In this document: piece by piece, positions 1 through 7,814 of the stretch
How positions within the stretch are numbered: position 1 is the first letter of the stretch
How the letters are laid out: every line of letters begins with the position of its first letter
Assembly (NCBI GenBank): GCA_964450725.1
Contig: CAYVGO010000043.1
Location: 1-19,679, forward strand
Direction: 5' to 3'
Length of the DNA: 19,679 nt
Origin: CAYVGO01 sp964450725
GTDB lineage: Bacteria > Bacteroidota > Bacteroidia > Bacteroidales > UBA932
Made by a program: the position numbers and the translations under genes
Notes under the pieces: model-generated
Seen by the model: only the letters and a program-made list of their open reading frames with translations
Databases searched by the model: none
Told to the model about the DNA's origin: nothing

Positions 1-8
1 TACCTTTG
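1..8 (+). promoter_or_regulatory. Putative -7 promoter box for the purE operon
   Basis: TACCTTTG is an exact match to the Bacteroidota sigma-ABfr -7 consensus TAnnTTTG. It ends 23 bp before the purE start codon, which would give a very short 5' leader. The -33 element would lie outside the window, so only half of the promoter can be judged. Confidence 0.55.
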
Positions 9-31
9 CCTCGTTTTAATCTTAAGTCAGT

Positions 32-538
32 ATGCAACCAAAAGTCAGTATAATCATGGGCAGCACATCAGACATGCCCGTCATGAATGCTTGTGCCGAG
101 TTTCTCAATCAAATGCAGATTCCGTTTGAAATTCATGCTTTGTCGGCACACCGTACTCCGCAAGCCGTAGAGCAGTTTGCAAAGAATGCAGAAAGTCGTG
201 GGATTGAGGTCATTATTGCCGCCGCAGGAATGGCCGCCCATTTACCGGGTGTGATAGCCTCAATGACCGTTTTGCCGGTCATTGGCGTTCCTATTCTGTC
301 ATCATTAGACGGTTTAGATGCACTGCTTGCCATTGTACAAATGCCTCCCGGTATTCCTGTGGCTACGGTAGCCATCAATGGGTCATTGAATGCGGGCATT
401 TTAGCTGCTCAAATTATGGCAAAGTCAGATAAGGTCATTGGAGAAAAAGTAAAGCAGTATAAAGCAAAATTAAGTGATAAAATAGAGAAGGCAAATGCCG
501 AATTGGCAAATGTTAAGTTTGAATATAAAACCAATTGA
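32..538 (+). CDS. purE: N5-carboxyaminoimidazole ribonucleotide mutase (class I PurE)
   Basis: PurE converts N5-CAIR to CAIR in de novo purine synthesis, in the cytoplasm. The 168-residue length is normal for a stand-alone class I enzyme. Visible family motifs are GSTSD at residues 10-14, SAHRTP at 38-43 (with the catalytic His40), AGMAAHLPGV at 65-74, SLDGLDALLAIVQMPPGIPV at 91-110 and an Asn-Ala pair near 120. The C-terminal tail from about residue 130 is Lys-rich and helical. The ATG at 32 is the only sensible start because the protein begins directly with the first beta strand of the fold. A -7 promoter box lies just upstream. PurK, the usual partner that makes N5-CAIR, is not in the window. 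The next gene starts 21 bp downstream. GC is visibly higher here than in most later genes. Confidence 0.97.
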   Translation: MQPKVSIIMGSTSDMPVMNACAEFLNQMQIPFEIHALSAHRTPQAVEQFAKNAESRGIEVIIAAAGMAAHLPGVIASMTVLPVIGVPILSSLDGLDALLAIVQMPPGIPVATVAINGSLNAGILAAQIMAKSDKVIGEKVKQYKAKLSDKIEKANAELANVKFEYKTN

Positions 539-559
539 TAAACGGATAACTTTATTAAT

Positions 560-1921
560 ATGATAAAAACAGTGGTAGTCATACAGATGGCAGTTTGTAT
601 GATGTTTTCTTTGAAGATAAGTTCATCTTTTGCAAAAGATTTGGACCAAGTGTTAGCAGTGGTAGGTAATAATGCTATTATGCTTTCAGACATAGAACAG
701 GAAATCGTTCAAATTCGGGCACAAGGTTCTTTGACTACCGGTAGAGAATTGTTTTGCTCTGTCTTGGAACAACAAATGATTAACCGACTGTTTTTAACGC
801 AGGCAAAAATAGATAGTTTGGAGGTAAGTCAAGGATGGGTGGAACAAAACATGGAACAACGACTAACCTATATGGTTTCTCAAATGGGAAGTCAGGCAGA
901 GGTAGAAAAAGTATTTGGCAAACCTTATTACAAGATAAAAGAAGAACTAAAAGCCCGATTGGAGGAAATGAGTTTGATACAACAAATGCAGCAAAAAATC
1001 GGAGATAAAGTACAGGTAACACCCAATACGATTATTGACTACTACCACTCATTACCCAAAGATAGTTTACCCACCTTGCCCGATCAGTATCTTTTACAAC
1101 AGTTGATTATGTATCCTAAAGCACAACGGGCAGCCAGATTGGCTACACGCGAAAGATTATTGGAACTGCGGGAAAGGGTCATTGGTGGAGAAAAGTTTGC
1201 TACCTTGGCCATGTTGTATTCAGAAGACCCGGGTTCAGCCCGACGGGGTGGAGAATATGGGTTAAGCCCAAGAACCAATTTTGTAAAACCTTTTGCCGAT
1301 GCCGCTTTTGCTCTGAAGACAGCAGGACAGGTTTCTCCGATTGTAGAAACAGAATATGGATTTCATATCATTCAATTGATTGCCCGACAAGGAGACTTGA
1401 TTAATGTACGGCATATTTTATTGAAACCTCAATATACCAGCGACGTGCAAACACAAGCCATACAAAAGTTAGATACGATTTTGAATTACATAAAGTCAGA
1501 TTCAATGACATTTGAACAAGCAGTATTACAATATTCTGAAGATGCAAAAAGTCGTCTCAATGGCGGTTACATTGTCAATCAGCAAACCCTATCACGCTGG
1601 TTTGAAAAAGAGCAGATTACCCCTCCCACCGATTTTTATGCCATAAGAAGTTTGAAAGAAAATCAAATATCGGCACCGTTTACGTCTCAAGATGAAAAAG
1701 GACAAGAAGTATATAAGATTCTAAAATTGACCAAGTTTATTCCTTCGCACACTGCAGATTTAGAGCAAGATTATAATTTGTTATCAGAAATAGCCAGAGC
1801 AAACGAGCAGCAAAAAATGCTTCAACAATGGATAAAAAACTCTATCAAACAAACGTATATCTCTATCTCCAAATCTTGTTTGTCGTGTAATTTAAGGTAC
1901 AATGAATGGATGGAAAAGTAA
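560..1921 (+). CDS. SurA-like periplasmic peptidyl-prolyl isomerase/chaperone (two parvulin domains)
   Basis: This is probably a periplasmic chaperone for outer-membrane proteins. Residues 1-25 form a signal peptide (cleavage likely after SSSFA). A SurA_N-like helical region follows (about 28-165), beginning with VLAVVGNNAIMLSDIEQEI, typical of the family. Parvulin domain 1 is at about 175-275 and is canonical: FATLAMLYSEDPGSARRGGE, then FADAAFAL and TEYGFHIIQL. Domain 2 starts at VRHILLKP (283-290) and runs to about 390; it keeps FEQAVLQYSEDAKSRLNGG but its C-terminal half is divergent, so it may have little isomerase activity. The C-terminus carries a CxxC (Cys440/Cys443). The 453 aa fit Bacteroidota SurA-like proteins. 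Its 3' end overlaps the OstA-like gene by 16 bp, which supports cotranscription and a joint role in outer-membrane assembly. No symbol is given because several paralogues usually exist. Confidence 0.9.
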   Translation: MIKTVVVIQMAVCMMFSLKISSSFAKDLDQVLAVVGNNAIMLSDIEQEIVQIRAQGSLTTGRELFCSVLEQQMINRLFLTQAKIDSLEVSQGWVEQNMEQRLTYMVSQMGSQAEVEKVFGKPYYKIKEELKARLEEMSLIQQMQQKIGDKVQVTPNTIIDYYHSLPKDSLPTLPDQYLLQQLIMYPKAQRAARLATRERLLELRERVIGGEKFATLAMLYSEDPGSARRGGEYGLSPRTNFVKPFADAAFALKTAGQVSPIVETEYGFHIIQLIARQGDLINVRHILLKPQYTSDVQTQAIQKLDTILNYIKSDSMTFEQAVLQYSEDAKSRLNGGYIVNQQTLSRWFEKEQITPPTDFYAIRSLKENQISAPFTSQDEKGQEVYKILKLTKFIPSHTADLEQDYNLLSEIARANEQQKMLQQWIKNSIKQTYISISKSCLSCNLRYNEWMEK

Positions 1922-3942
1922 ATTATACAATATTTTTTTGTACTTTCTTCTTTTGTATGATTACATCACCATGTTTGCAATCGCAATCAGGAGAAAAAAA
2001 ACAAGTTGAAATCGTTTATGCCGACTTTCTAAAAGGCATGTCCTATCAAGGAGAATCAATACAGCGATTGGTCGGTAACGTGCAATTACTTCATAATGAA
2101 ACTTACATGACTTGCGATAGCGCTTCAATTTTCCCGAATAAAAAGTTTGAGGCTTATGGACGAATTGTTGTTCGTAAGGACAGTACCAGAATTTACGGCG
2201 ATTTTATAGAGTACTCTGAAGCCTTAGATATGGGAAATATTTATGGTAAAGTAGTGAAGTTGATAGATAAGAATACGGTTTTACGTACACAAAGAATAGA
2301 CTTTAATACCAAGGATAATATTGCATATTATAATAGCGGTGGAACCATTCACCAAAATGATAATACAATAGAAAGCGTTTATGGGGAATATTATAGTAAA
2401 AAAAAGATGTGTATTTTACATGGCAATGTTGCAATGAAAAATAATGATGCAAAGTTAAAAACCGACTCAATGCACTATTATACGAATACAGAAACGGCTA
2501 AGTTCTTCACAAAAACGTACATCTGGCATGAAGAGGGAATTTTCACTTCAACGTATGGCTGGTATGATAAATTAAACAATATTGTTTACGGAGAAAAAGA
2601 TGCTTATGCCAATACATTAAAGCAAGAAGTTTGGGGAGATACGATAAAGTATTATCGGGCACAAAAGTGGGGTGAAGTATATTCTAATATTCAAGTTAAT
2701 GATACGGTACAAAAAATTATAGCCGTTGGAGATTATGCTTACCTTAGAGAAGAACCCCAATATTTAAGAGTAACGCGCCATGCGGGGATTGCGGCATATT
2801 CAGAAAAACCTCAGGACGATACGCTGTTTTTACGTGCAGATACGCTGTTTGCATTCAAGCAAATTCGTGATACAATCCAAAAAGAAGAAGGTGAAAATGT
2901 GACAGAAGATATTACTCATCAACCAGAGATAAAAGAACCTCTGATGGTTATTGACACTATAAAGAGTAGTTTTGTAGATACGTTGTTGTCAAAAGATAGT
3001 GTTCGTACTATAGATACTTTATTGAATTTACAGCCCAAAGACAGTGTTAGCATTACGGATACTTTATTGAATATACAACTCAAAGACAGTACTCTTGTTA
3101 CAGATACTTTAGTGAATTTACCGCCAAAAGATACTTCTTCAATAGTAAGTAATGTGGACAGTTTGTCAATAGTACCTGAAGTTAGCGATAATCTGTTGTC
3201 TGTAGATTCTTTGAATATTTCTCCCTTGCCAAAAGATACGACATTAATATCAAACGATACAATACAGGTGCCAAAAGATACATTGTTTCGATACATTGTA
3301 GGTTATCCCAAAGTCAGATATTTCCATAAAGATATTCAAGGTATTTGCGATTCTATCACTTTTTCTGAAAGAGATTCTTTGACGGAACTTTTTTATGACC
3401 CGATTTTATGGAATGAGAATCACCAAATAACAGCCGATAAAATTGAAATATATTCCAAGAATAGTGAAATCGATAGGGTAGAAATGATTAATAACGGATT
3501 TATTGCTATGTTGGATAATGAAAAACATAAGCATTTTAATCAAATAAAAGGAACTGACATGGTTTGTCATTTTAGAAATAATGAACTCTATTTGGTTGAT
3601 GTTTTTCAAAATGGAGAAACCTTATATTACTTGCGTGATAGCCTTAAGTTGTCGGGAATAAACAAAGCACAAAGTACAGATATAAAAATTTGGGTGGAAA
3701 ATCGAAAAATAAAACGGATTGATTATTTAAAGCAACCTAAATCAAATGTGTATCCTCCAAGTAAACTACCACAAGAAGAACGTGTTTTGAAGGGATTGCT
3801 TTGGCAGCCGGAGAAACGTCCAAAAAGTAAAAAGGAGATAATATCACGATCGTTTTATCCGTCTCTGCGTAATTTTTATAACCAAATAACACTACCGGAA
3901 TTTCCAATCACCGATAAAATCAATAAACTTTCACAACCATGA
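1906..3942 (+). CDS. OstA/LptA-like exported protein, probable LPS-transport or outer-membrane biogenesis factor
   Basis: The 678-residue protein has a hydrophobic N-terminal signal (about residues 7-25, from YTIFFCTFFFCMI). Residues about 35-240 show repeated short beta-strand units like the OstA/LptA fold, for example GNVQLLHNETYMTCDSASIF, then FEAYGRIVV and LHGNVAMKNNDAKLKTDSMH. A second OstA-like block is at about 470-600 (YDPILWNENHQITADKIEIY). Between them lies a linker rich in Asp, Thr and Ser that contains tandem 15-residue repeats (listed separately). The C-terminus has LKGLLWQPEKRPKSKKEI. LptA-type proteins carry LPS across the periplasm; this long Bacteroidota form is not proven to do so. 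It overlaps the SurA-like gene by 16 bp and argH by 4 bp (ATGA), so translational coupling is likely. ATGs at 1902 and 1910 are in other frames; 1906 gives the signal peptide. Confidence 0.87.
   Translation: MDGKVNYTIFFCTFFFCMITSPCLQSQSGEKKQVEIVYADFLKGMSYQGESIQRLVGNVQLLHNETYMTCDSASIFPNKKFEAYGRIVVRKDSTRIYGDFIEYSEALDMGNIYGKVVKLIDKNTVLRTQRIDFNTKDNIAYYNSGGTIHQNDNTIESVYGEYYSKKKMCILHGNVAMKNNDAKLKTDSMHYYTNTETAKFFTKTYIWHEEGIFTSTYGWYDKLNNIVYGEKDAYANTLKQEVWGDTIKYYRAQKWGEVYSNIQVNDTVQKIIAVGDYAYLREEPQYLRVTRHAGIAAYSEKPQDDTLFLRADTLFAFKQIRDTIQKEEGENVTEDITHQPEIKEPLMVIDTIKSSFVDTLLSKDSVRTIDTLLNLQPKDSVSITDTLLNIQLKDSTLVTDTLVNLPPKDTSSIVSNVDSLSIVPEVSDNLLSVDSLNISPLPKDTTLISNDTIQVPKDTLFRYIVGYPKVRYFHKDIQGICDSITFSERDSLTELFYDPILWNENHQITADKIEIYSKNSEIDRVEMINNGFIAMLDNEKHKHFNQIKGTDMVCHFRNNELYLVDVFQNGETLYYLRDSLKLSGINKAQSTDIKIWVENRKIKRIDYLKQPKSNVYPPSKLPQEERVLKGLLWQPEKRPKSKKEIISRSFYPSLRNFYNQITLPEFPITDKINKLSQP
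2977..3147 (+). repeat. In-frame tandem repeats (45-bp unit) within the OstA-like gene
   Basis: Three consecutive 45-bp units (3013-3057, 3058-3102, 3103-3147) and a shorter 36-bp unit before them (2977-3012) encode residues 358-414. The protein units read DTLLNLQPKDSVSIT, DTLLNIQLKDSTLVT and DTLVNLPPKDTSSIV, preceded by DTLLSKDSVRTI. Degenerate copies of the KDT/DTL theme continue to about residue 465. The repeats are diverged in DNA, so the array is not very recent. They form a flexible acidic linker between the two OstA-like blocks. Confidence 0.85.
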
Positions 3943-5249
3943 ATAAACTTTGGGACAAAGGAATAGAAACCAGTAAAATGGTTGAAGATTTCACTGTTGG
4001 CAGAGATCTTGAATTTGATATTATGCTCGCTCCTTATGACGTGTTAGGTTCAATAGCACATGTCAAAATGTTATCACAAGTAAATTTAATAACAAAAGCA
4101 GAAGAAACTATTTTGTTAGAAGAGTTGAGGAAAATAGAACAACTCATAGAACAAGGAAAATTTACCATAGAAGAAGGGGTTGAAGATATTCATTCTCAGA
4201 TAGAATTAATGCTTACACGGGCAATTGGAGAAGTCGGTAAAAAAATTCATACAGCGCGGTCAAGAAATGACCAGGTGTTGGTAGATGTAAAACTTTTCCT
4301 GCGACAACAGATAAGAAATCTAACAAAACATGTAGAAACTTACTTTCATACATTAATGGAATTAAGTGAAAAACATAAAGATACACTAATGCCCGGTTAT
4401 ACTCATCTTCAACTTGCTATGCCGTCGTCATTTGGACTTTGGTTTGCAGGATATGCAGAAGCACTGATTGACGATTTGAGAATATTGGCTGCAGCAATGG
4501 AAATTGTGAATCAAAACCCTTTAGGTTCAGGAGCAGGATACGGAAGTTCATTACCGATCAACAGAACTTTGACAACCCAGCATCTTCAATTTAAAGATTT
4601 ACATTATAATGTTATTGCAGCACAAATGAGTAGAGGTAAAACAGAACGAGCCGTAAGTTATGGTTTGTCGTCACTCGCTTCTACATTATCTAAAATGGCA
4701 ATGGACATTACATTATATATGTGTCAAAATTTCGATTTTCTGCACTTTCCGGACAACTTAACTACAGGTTCAAGTATTATGCCTCATAAAAAAAATCCGG
4801 ACATCTTTGAATTGATACGTGGTAAGTGTAATCGTATTCAGGCTATTCCGAATGAAATAACATTGATGACAGTCAACTTACCATCTGGCTATCACCGTGA
4901 ATACCAATTATTGAAAGAAATTCTTTTTCCTACATTTCAGGAATTGGAAAATTGCTTTAGAATATTTAATACCTCTATGAACAGCGTGACAATTCATGAA
5001 AATTTATTGGACTCTTCATTTTATGATTGTTTATTTACAGTCGAAGATGTTAATCGATTAGTAAAATCCGGAGTTCCGTTCAGAGACGCTTACCGTCAAG
5101 TTGCAAAAAATGTTTTAGAAAAGCAGTATATACCCAATAAAAATATCGAACATACACATGAAGGAAGTATTGGCAATTTATGCAATGATAAAATTTGTCA
5201 GAAATTTGAAAAGATTAATCGTATAATTCAAGGAAATGGCAATCTATAA
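3939..5249 (+). CDS. argH: Argininosuccinate lyase
   Basis: ArgH splits argininosuccinate into arginine and fumarate, the last step of arginine synthesis, as a cytoplasmic homotetramer of the fumarase/aspartase superfamily. The signature GSSIMPHKKNPD is at residues 277-288 and carries the catalytic serine (Ser278 or Ser279). Other conserved sites are DIHSQIE at 83-89, HTARSRNDQV at 104-113 and GYTHLQ at 153-158 with the general-acid/base region His156. At 436 aa it is slightly shorter than the E. coli enzyme (457), and its N-terminus MNKLWDKG replaces the usual KLWGGRF, a variant seen in Bacteroidota. The ATG overlaps the stop of the OstA-like gene (ATGA), so it is translationally coupled to it. 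No other arginine gene is adjacent; argB lies about 9.5 kb downstream. The 201-bp gap after it contains the next promoter. Confidence 0.96.
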   Translation: MNKLWDKGIETSKMVEDFTVGRDLEFDIMLAPYDVLGSIAHVKMLSQVNLITKAEETILLEELRKIEQLIEQGKFTIEEGVEDIHSQIELMLTRAIGEVGKKIHTARSRNDQVLVDVKLFLRQQIRNLTKHVETYFHTLMELSEKHKDTLMPGYTHLQLAMPSSFGLWFAGYAEALIDDLRILAAAMEIVNQNPLGSGAGYGSSLPINRTLTTQHLQFKDLHYNVIAAQMSRGKTERAVSYGLSSLASTLSKMAMDITLYMCQNFDFLHFPDNLTTGSSIMPHKKNPDIFELIRGKCNRIQAIPNEITLMTVNLPSGYHREYQLLKEILFPTFQELENCFRIFNTSMNSVTIHENLLDSSFYDCLFTVEDVNRLVKSGVPFRDAYRQVAKNVLEKQYIPNKNIEHTHEGSIGNLCNDKICQKFEKINRIIQGNGNL

Positions 5250-5280
5250 AAACATAAATATTGTTATTCTAAAAAAAATA

Positions 5281-5300
5281 ATATAGTTATATATAGTTAT
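5281..5300 (+). repeat. Perfect tandem 10-bp repeat in the argH-response regulator gap
   Basis: The 10-mer ATATAGTTAT occurs twice in direct succession in very AT-rich non-coding DNA 31 bp after the argH stop. It lies more than 100 bp upstream of the -7 box for the response-regulator gene. It could be a binding site or just AT-rich sequence; nothing else supports a function. Confidence 0.4.
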
Positions 5301-5402
5301 CAAGCCAATCGTAATGTTAATGAATATAGAAAAAGTTGTCAGTAAAATCTTAATTTTAGTTACTTTTTGTATCGTGGATTAGGAAGATAAATTTTTATTC
5401 AT

Positions 5403-5410
5403 TACATTTG
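5403..5410 (+). promoter_or_regulatory. Putative -7 promoter box for the response-regulator unit
   Basis: TACATTTG matches TAnnTTTG exactly and ends 40 bp before the ATG at 5451. No good TTTG is found at the expected -33 position, about 19 bp upstream, so the promoter may be weak or dependent on an activator, perhaps the regulator itself. It sits in the 201-bp gap after argH, which otherwise holds only AT-rich sequence. Confidence 0.5.
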
Positions 5411-5450
5411 TATTAAAATTTATATGTATCAGTTTTAAAAAGACAGTATT

Positions 5451-6155
5451 ATGGACACAACATTTAAAGCAAAGATTTTATTAGCAGAAGACGATGAAAA
5501 TTTAGGTATGCTATTAAAGGAATATCTTAACGTAAAAGGCTATGAAATTAGTCTCTTCCAGAATGGAGAAAAGGCATTTGCCGGTTTCCAAAAAACAAAA
5601 TATCACTTATGTATTTTAGATGTTATGATGCCCGTGAAAGACGGTATTACATTAGCGCGAGAAATACGTCAGTTGGATACGCATGTTCCTATTCTCTTTC
5701 TTTCAGCAAAATCAATGAAAGAAGATGTTTTAGAAGGATTCTCTGCTGGAGCAGATGATTACATGACTAAACCGTTCAGTATTGAAGAGTTATTATTTCG
5801 TATAGAGGCAATTTTACGTCGTACTAACGGAGATACAGTAGGAATGAATCAAGATACCTTTAATATAGGTACTTATGTATTTAATTCTACTAAACAAGTC
5901 TTGATTTATGCAGATAGTGAACAAAAACTAACAGCAAAAGAATCAGAATTATTACGTCAGTTGTGTATCAACAGAAATGCAGTATTAGATCGTAATTTTG
6001 CTCTAAAAACAATTTGGAATGATGACAGTTACTTTAATGCAAGAAGCATGGATGTTTATATAACCAAATTGCGTAAGTTCTTGAAGAATGACCCGAATAT
6101 TCAAATTATTAATGTTCGAGGTAAAGGATTTAAATTGATCGCCAATGCTCAATAG
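5451..6155 (+). CDS. rprY: OmpR/PhoB-family response regulator, RprY-like
   Basis: This is a two-domain DNA-binding response regulator of 234 aa. The receiver domain (about 6-125) has the acidic pocket E13/D14/D15, the phospho-acceptor Asp57 in CILDVMMP, the switch Ser85 and Lys107 in DDYMTKPFS. A winged-helix DNA-binding domain follows (about 130-232), with DRNFALKTIW, SMDVYITKLRKFL and the wing VRGKGFKLIA. The receiver closely resembles Bacteroides RprY (for example EDDENLGMLLKEYL and LEGFSAGADDYMTKPFS), a regulator linked to envelope and redox stress. No histidine kinase gene is adjacent, so its partner is elsewhere or it works alone. It has its own -7 box upstream and is followed after 3 bp by the GH16-like gene, implying cotranscription. 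The family is very secure; RprY orthology is likely but unproven. Confidence 0.92.
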   Translation: MDTTFKAKILLAEDDENLGMLLKEYLNVKGYEISLFQNGEKAFAGFQKTKYHLCILDVMMPVKDGITLAREIRQLDTHVPILFLSAKSMKEDVLEGFSAGADDYMTKPFSIEELLFRIEAILRRTNGDTVGMNQDTFNIGTYVFNSTKQVLIYADSEQKLTAKESELLRQLCINRNAVLDRNFALKTIWNDDSYFNARSMDVYITKLRKFLKNDPNIQIINVRGKGFKLIANAQ

Positions 6156-6158
6156 CAA

Positions 6159-7169
6159 ATGACAAATTTTTTTAGAATATTAAAATTGTATTTACGTGGA
6201 GGGATACCTGACACAGAAACTTTTGAGCGGAAATTATCAGAAGCTAATAGTAATTATATTCTCTATCACGACTTGCAGCAATCTCCATTGTTGTCGAGAT
6301 ACAGAGAGTTGGCAGCCCAGCTGCAAACCTCAAGAGAGCAGACTGGATTGACAAAAGTCGAATATAATGAAATACGTAAGGAGTTCAAACAGTTATCTAA
6401 AAATCCAGATGTACAAATTTTTTTTCGAATTCAGAGTTCTCGTTCTTTTAGGAGGACTCTGATTTGGAATAAAAGTTTTGAAGATAATTTTATAGGAGCC
6501 AATGCAGACGATAAGAAATGGATTACTGTTCCCTATCAGTCTTATGCTTTTGGTGTCCCTCCTTTTACTCAAGTTTCAGATAATCATGTTATTACGGGTG
6601 GTGAGAATTTATCTATATCTGATAGCGTACTTACAATAAATACAATACCACAACTTATTAAAGGTGTAACATGGACAAAAGATTTTGGATTTTTGCCAGT
6701 AGAGAAAAACTACTCTTCAGGTGTTCTATCTTCTGGAGATATGTTACAAAGGCAATATGGAAAAGTTGATGCTAAAGTTAGATTTTCGGCACTTAATTAT
6801 GGTATTTCATATGTTTTTTGGTTAGGAACCATTGAACAAATCCCCAATATTACTATTTTCCATGTTGGGAAAAATCTTGATATGGGAGTTTTTTATTCTG
6901 AAGAAAATGGCAAAATTGTAAAAAAAATAGAAACATTACCTATTAGTTTTATAAAGCCAAATAAATTTTATATTTTTGGAATAGAGTGGACCAAAGATAA
7001 AATTATTTGGAAAATTAATGGACGTAAAGTTTTTGATATTAATAACACCATAAATACTCCGTTGAATATCAATTTATCCTCTATAGTAGAGAAGGATATT
7101 CCTATAGATATTAAAAAATCTACAAAATTTGATATTGACTGGGTAAAGGTCTATGAACCTAAAAATTAG
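6159..7169 (+). CDS. GH16/concanavalin A-like fold protein without catalytic motif or signal peptide
   Basis: The function is unknown. Residues 1-100 are mostly helical and charged, with a stretch (about 35-98) like the spacer helices found before some Bacteroidota GH16-like domains (SPLLSRYRELAAQL, EYNEIRKEFKQLSKNPDV). Residues about 102-334 look like a GH16/laminarinase beta-sandwich: WNKSFEDNF near 103-111, YGKVDAKVRFS at 200-210, SYVFWLG at 217-223, FGIEWTKDKIIWKINGRKVF at 273-292 and the terminal strand FDIDWVKVYEP. Active GH16 enzymes have ExDxxE shortly after the AFW-type strand; here that place reads IPNITIFHVG, so both catalytic glutamates appear to be absent. There is no N-terminal hydrophobic segment, so the protein is predicted to be cytoplasmic. 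It may be a carbohydrate-binding or structural relic. It starts 3 bp after the response regulator and overlaps the next gene by 17 bp. Confidence 0.75.
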   Translation: MTNFFRILKLYLRGGIPDTETFERKLSEANSNYILYHDLQQSPLLSRYRELAAQLQTSREQTGLTKVEYNEIRKEFKQLSKNPDVQIFFRIQSSRSFRRTLIWNKSFEDNFIGANADDKKWITVPYQSYAFGVPPFTQVSDNHVITGGENLSISDSVLTINTIPQLIKGVTWTKDFGFLPVEKNYSSGVLSSGDMLQRQYGKVDAKVRFSALNYGISYVFWLGTIEQIPNITIFHVGKNLDMGVFYSEENGKIVKKIETLPISFIKPNKFYIFGIEWTKDKIIWKINGRKVFDINNTINTPLNINLSSIVEKDIPIDIKKSTKFDIDWVKVYEPKN

Positions 7170-7797
7170 TCTTTTTACAGTAGTTTTTTTGTCAATTGTT
7201 TGCGTATTTTTTTCTAATAGATCTGTTGCACAGTTTGATTTAGGAATACTGGCAGGGGTGAATGTCTCTGGTTTTCGTAATACAAAAGCAGATAAAAATA
7301 TTATTACCTATCAAGCAGGGTTGGTAGGTAGTTTTTCTATCATAACATTCAAAAAATTTCAAGTTGAAATATTCCCACAATTAGTTTGGCATCGAAAGGG
7401 TGCCGACATGGAAGAAAATGTAATACAAAATGACGCCTCCATTCGTTATACTAATCATTTGGTCTCTGATTATTTGCAATTAAATTTACCTATTGGCGGC
7501 AAATGGAACTTTCAGGTTTTGCAGCCTATGGTATATTTAGTACCTTACTTTGGATATTGTGTATCCACTCACAATCAATGGTCTACTGAAAATCACAGTT
7601 TACCTGTTTATATTCCCCGTAGCATAGATGCCGGAATAAAGATTTGTGCCGGTATCGGAGTTCGTAGGGTACGTTTTTTATTTTCCTACAATTTGGGGAT
7701 GATTAGTGTAAATAAAAATAAGCCTTCTTTTTATCATGATGCCTTTGAAGTATCACTTTCTTATTTTTTTTTCAATCAACTCTTTTCAAAAAAGTGA
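7153..7797 (+). CDS. Small outer-membrane beta-barrel protein (porin-family/OMP_b-brl type)
   Basis: The 214-residue protein has a clear signal peptide (residues 1-26, ending RSVAQ) and then the typical opening of small Bacteroidota barrels, FDLGILAGVNVSGF. Alternating polar and aromatic strands follow, including YQAGLVGSFSII, VEIFPQLVWHRKGADM, DYLQLNLPIGGKW, VYLVPYFGYCV and AGIKICAGIGVRRVRFLFSY, and the last strand EVSLSYFFF is rich in aromatics as expected for BAM recognition. About eight strands are plausible. It is likely an outer-membrane protein of unknown substrate. Its start lies inside the end of the GH16-like gene (17-bp overlap), so both are probably translated together, downstream of the response regulator. 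A 162-bp gap with a new promoter follows. Confidence 0.78.
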   Translation: MNLKISLFTVVFLSIVCVFFSNRSVAQFDLGILAGVNVSGFRNTKADKNIITYQAGLVGSFSIITFKKFQVEIFPQLVWHRKGADMEENVIQNDASIRYTNHLVSDYLQLNLPIGGKWNFQVLQPMVYLVPYFGYCVSTHNQWSTENHSLPVYIPRSIDAGIKICAGIGVRRVRFLFSYNLGMISVNKNKPSFYHDAFEVSLSYFFFNQLFSKK

Positions 7798-7806
7798 TAA
7801 AGTAAT

Positions 7807-7814
7807 TATCTTTG
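7807..7814 (+). promoter_or_regulatory. Putative -7 promoter box for sppA
   Basis: TATCTTTG matches TAnnTTTG exactly. A TTTC at 7784-7787, inside the end of the beta-barrel gene, lies 19 bp upstream, which is the expected -33 spacing with one mismatch to TTTG. AATTATC occurs on both sides, at 7804-7810 and 7817-7823, as a direct repeat across the box. The box is 145 bp before the sppA ATG, giving a long leader. Confidence 0.55.

Noticed and set aside
3013..3147. CRISPR-like direct repeats
   Set aside because: The units are contiguous, in frame and diverged, with no spacers; they are coding repeats.
2919..3296. 125-codon minus-strand reading frame
   Set aside because: It is antisense to the repeat linker of the OstA-like gene; its periodic sequence is just the complement of those repeats.
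5343..5358. Hairpin TAAAAT-CTTA-ATTTTA after argH as a terminator
   Set aside because: The stem is all A:T and no strong U-run follows; it is expected by chance in such AT-rich DNA.
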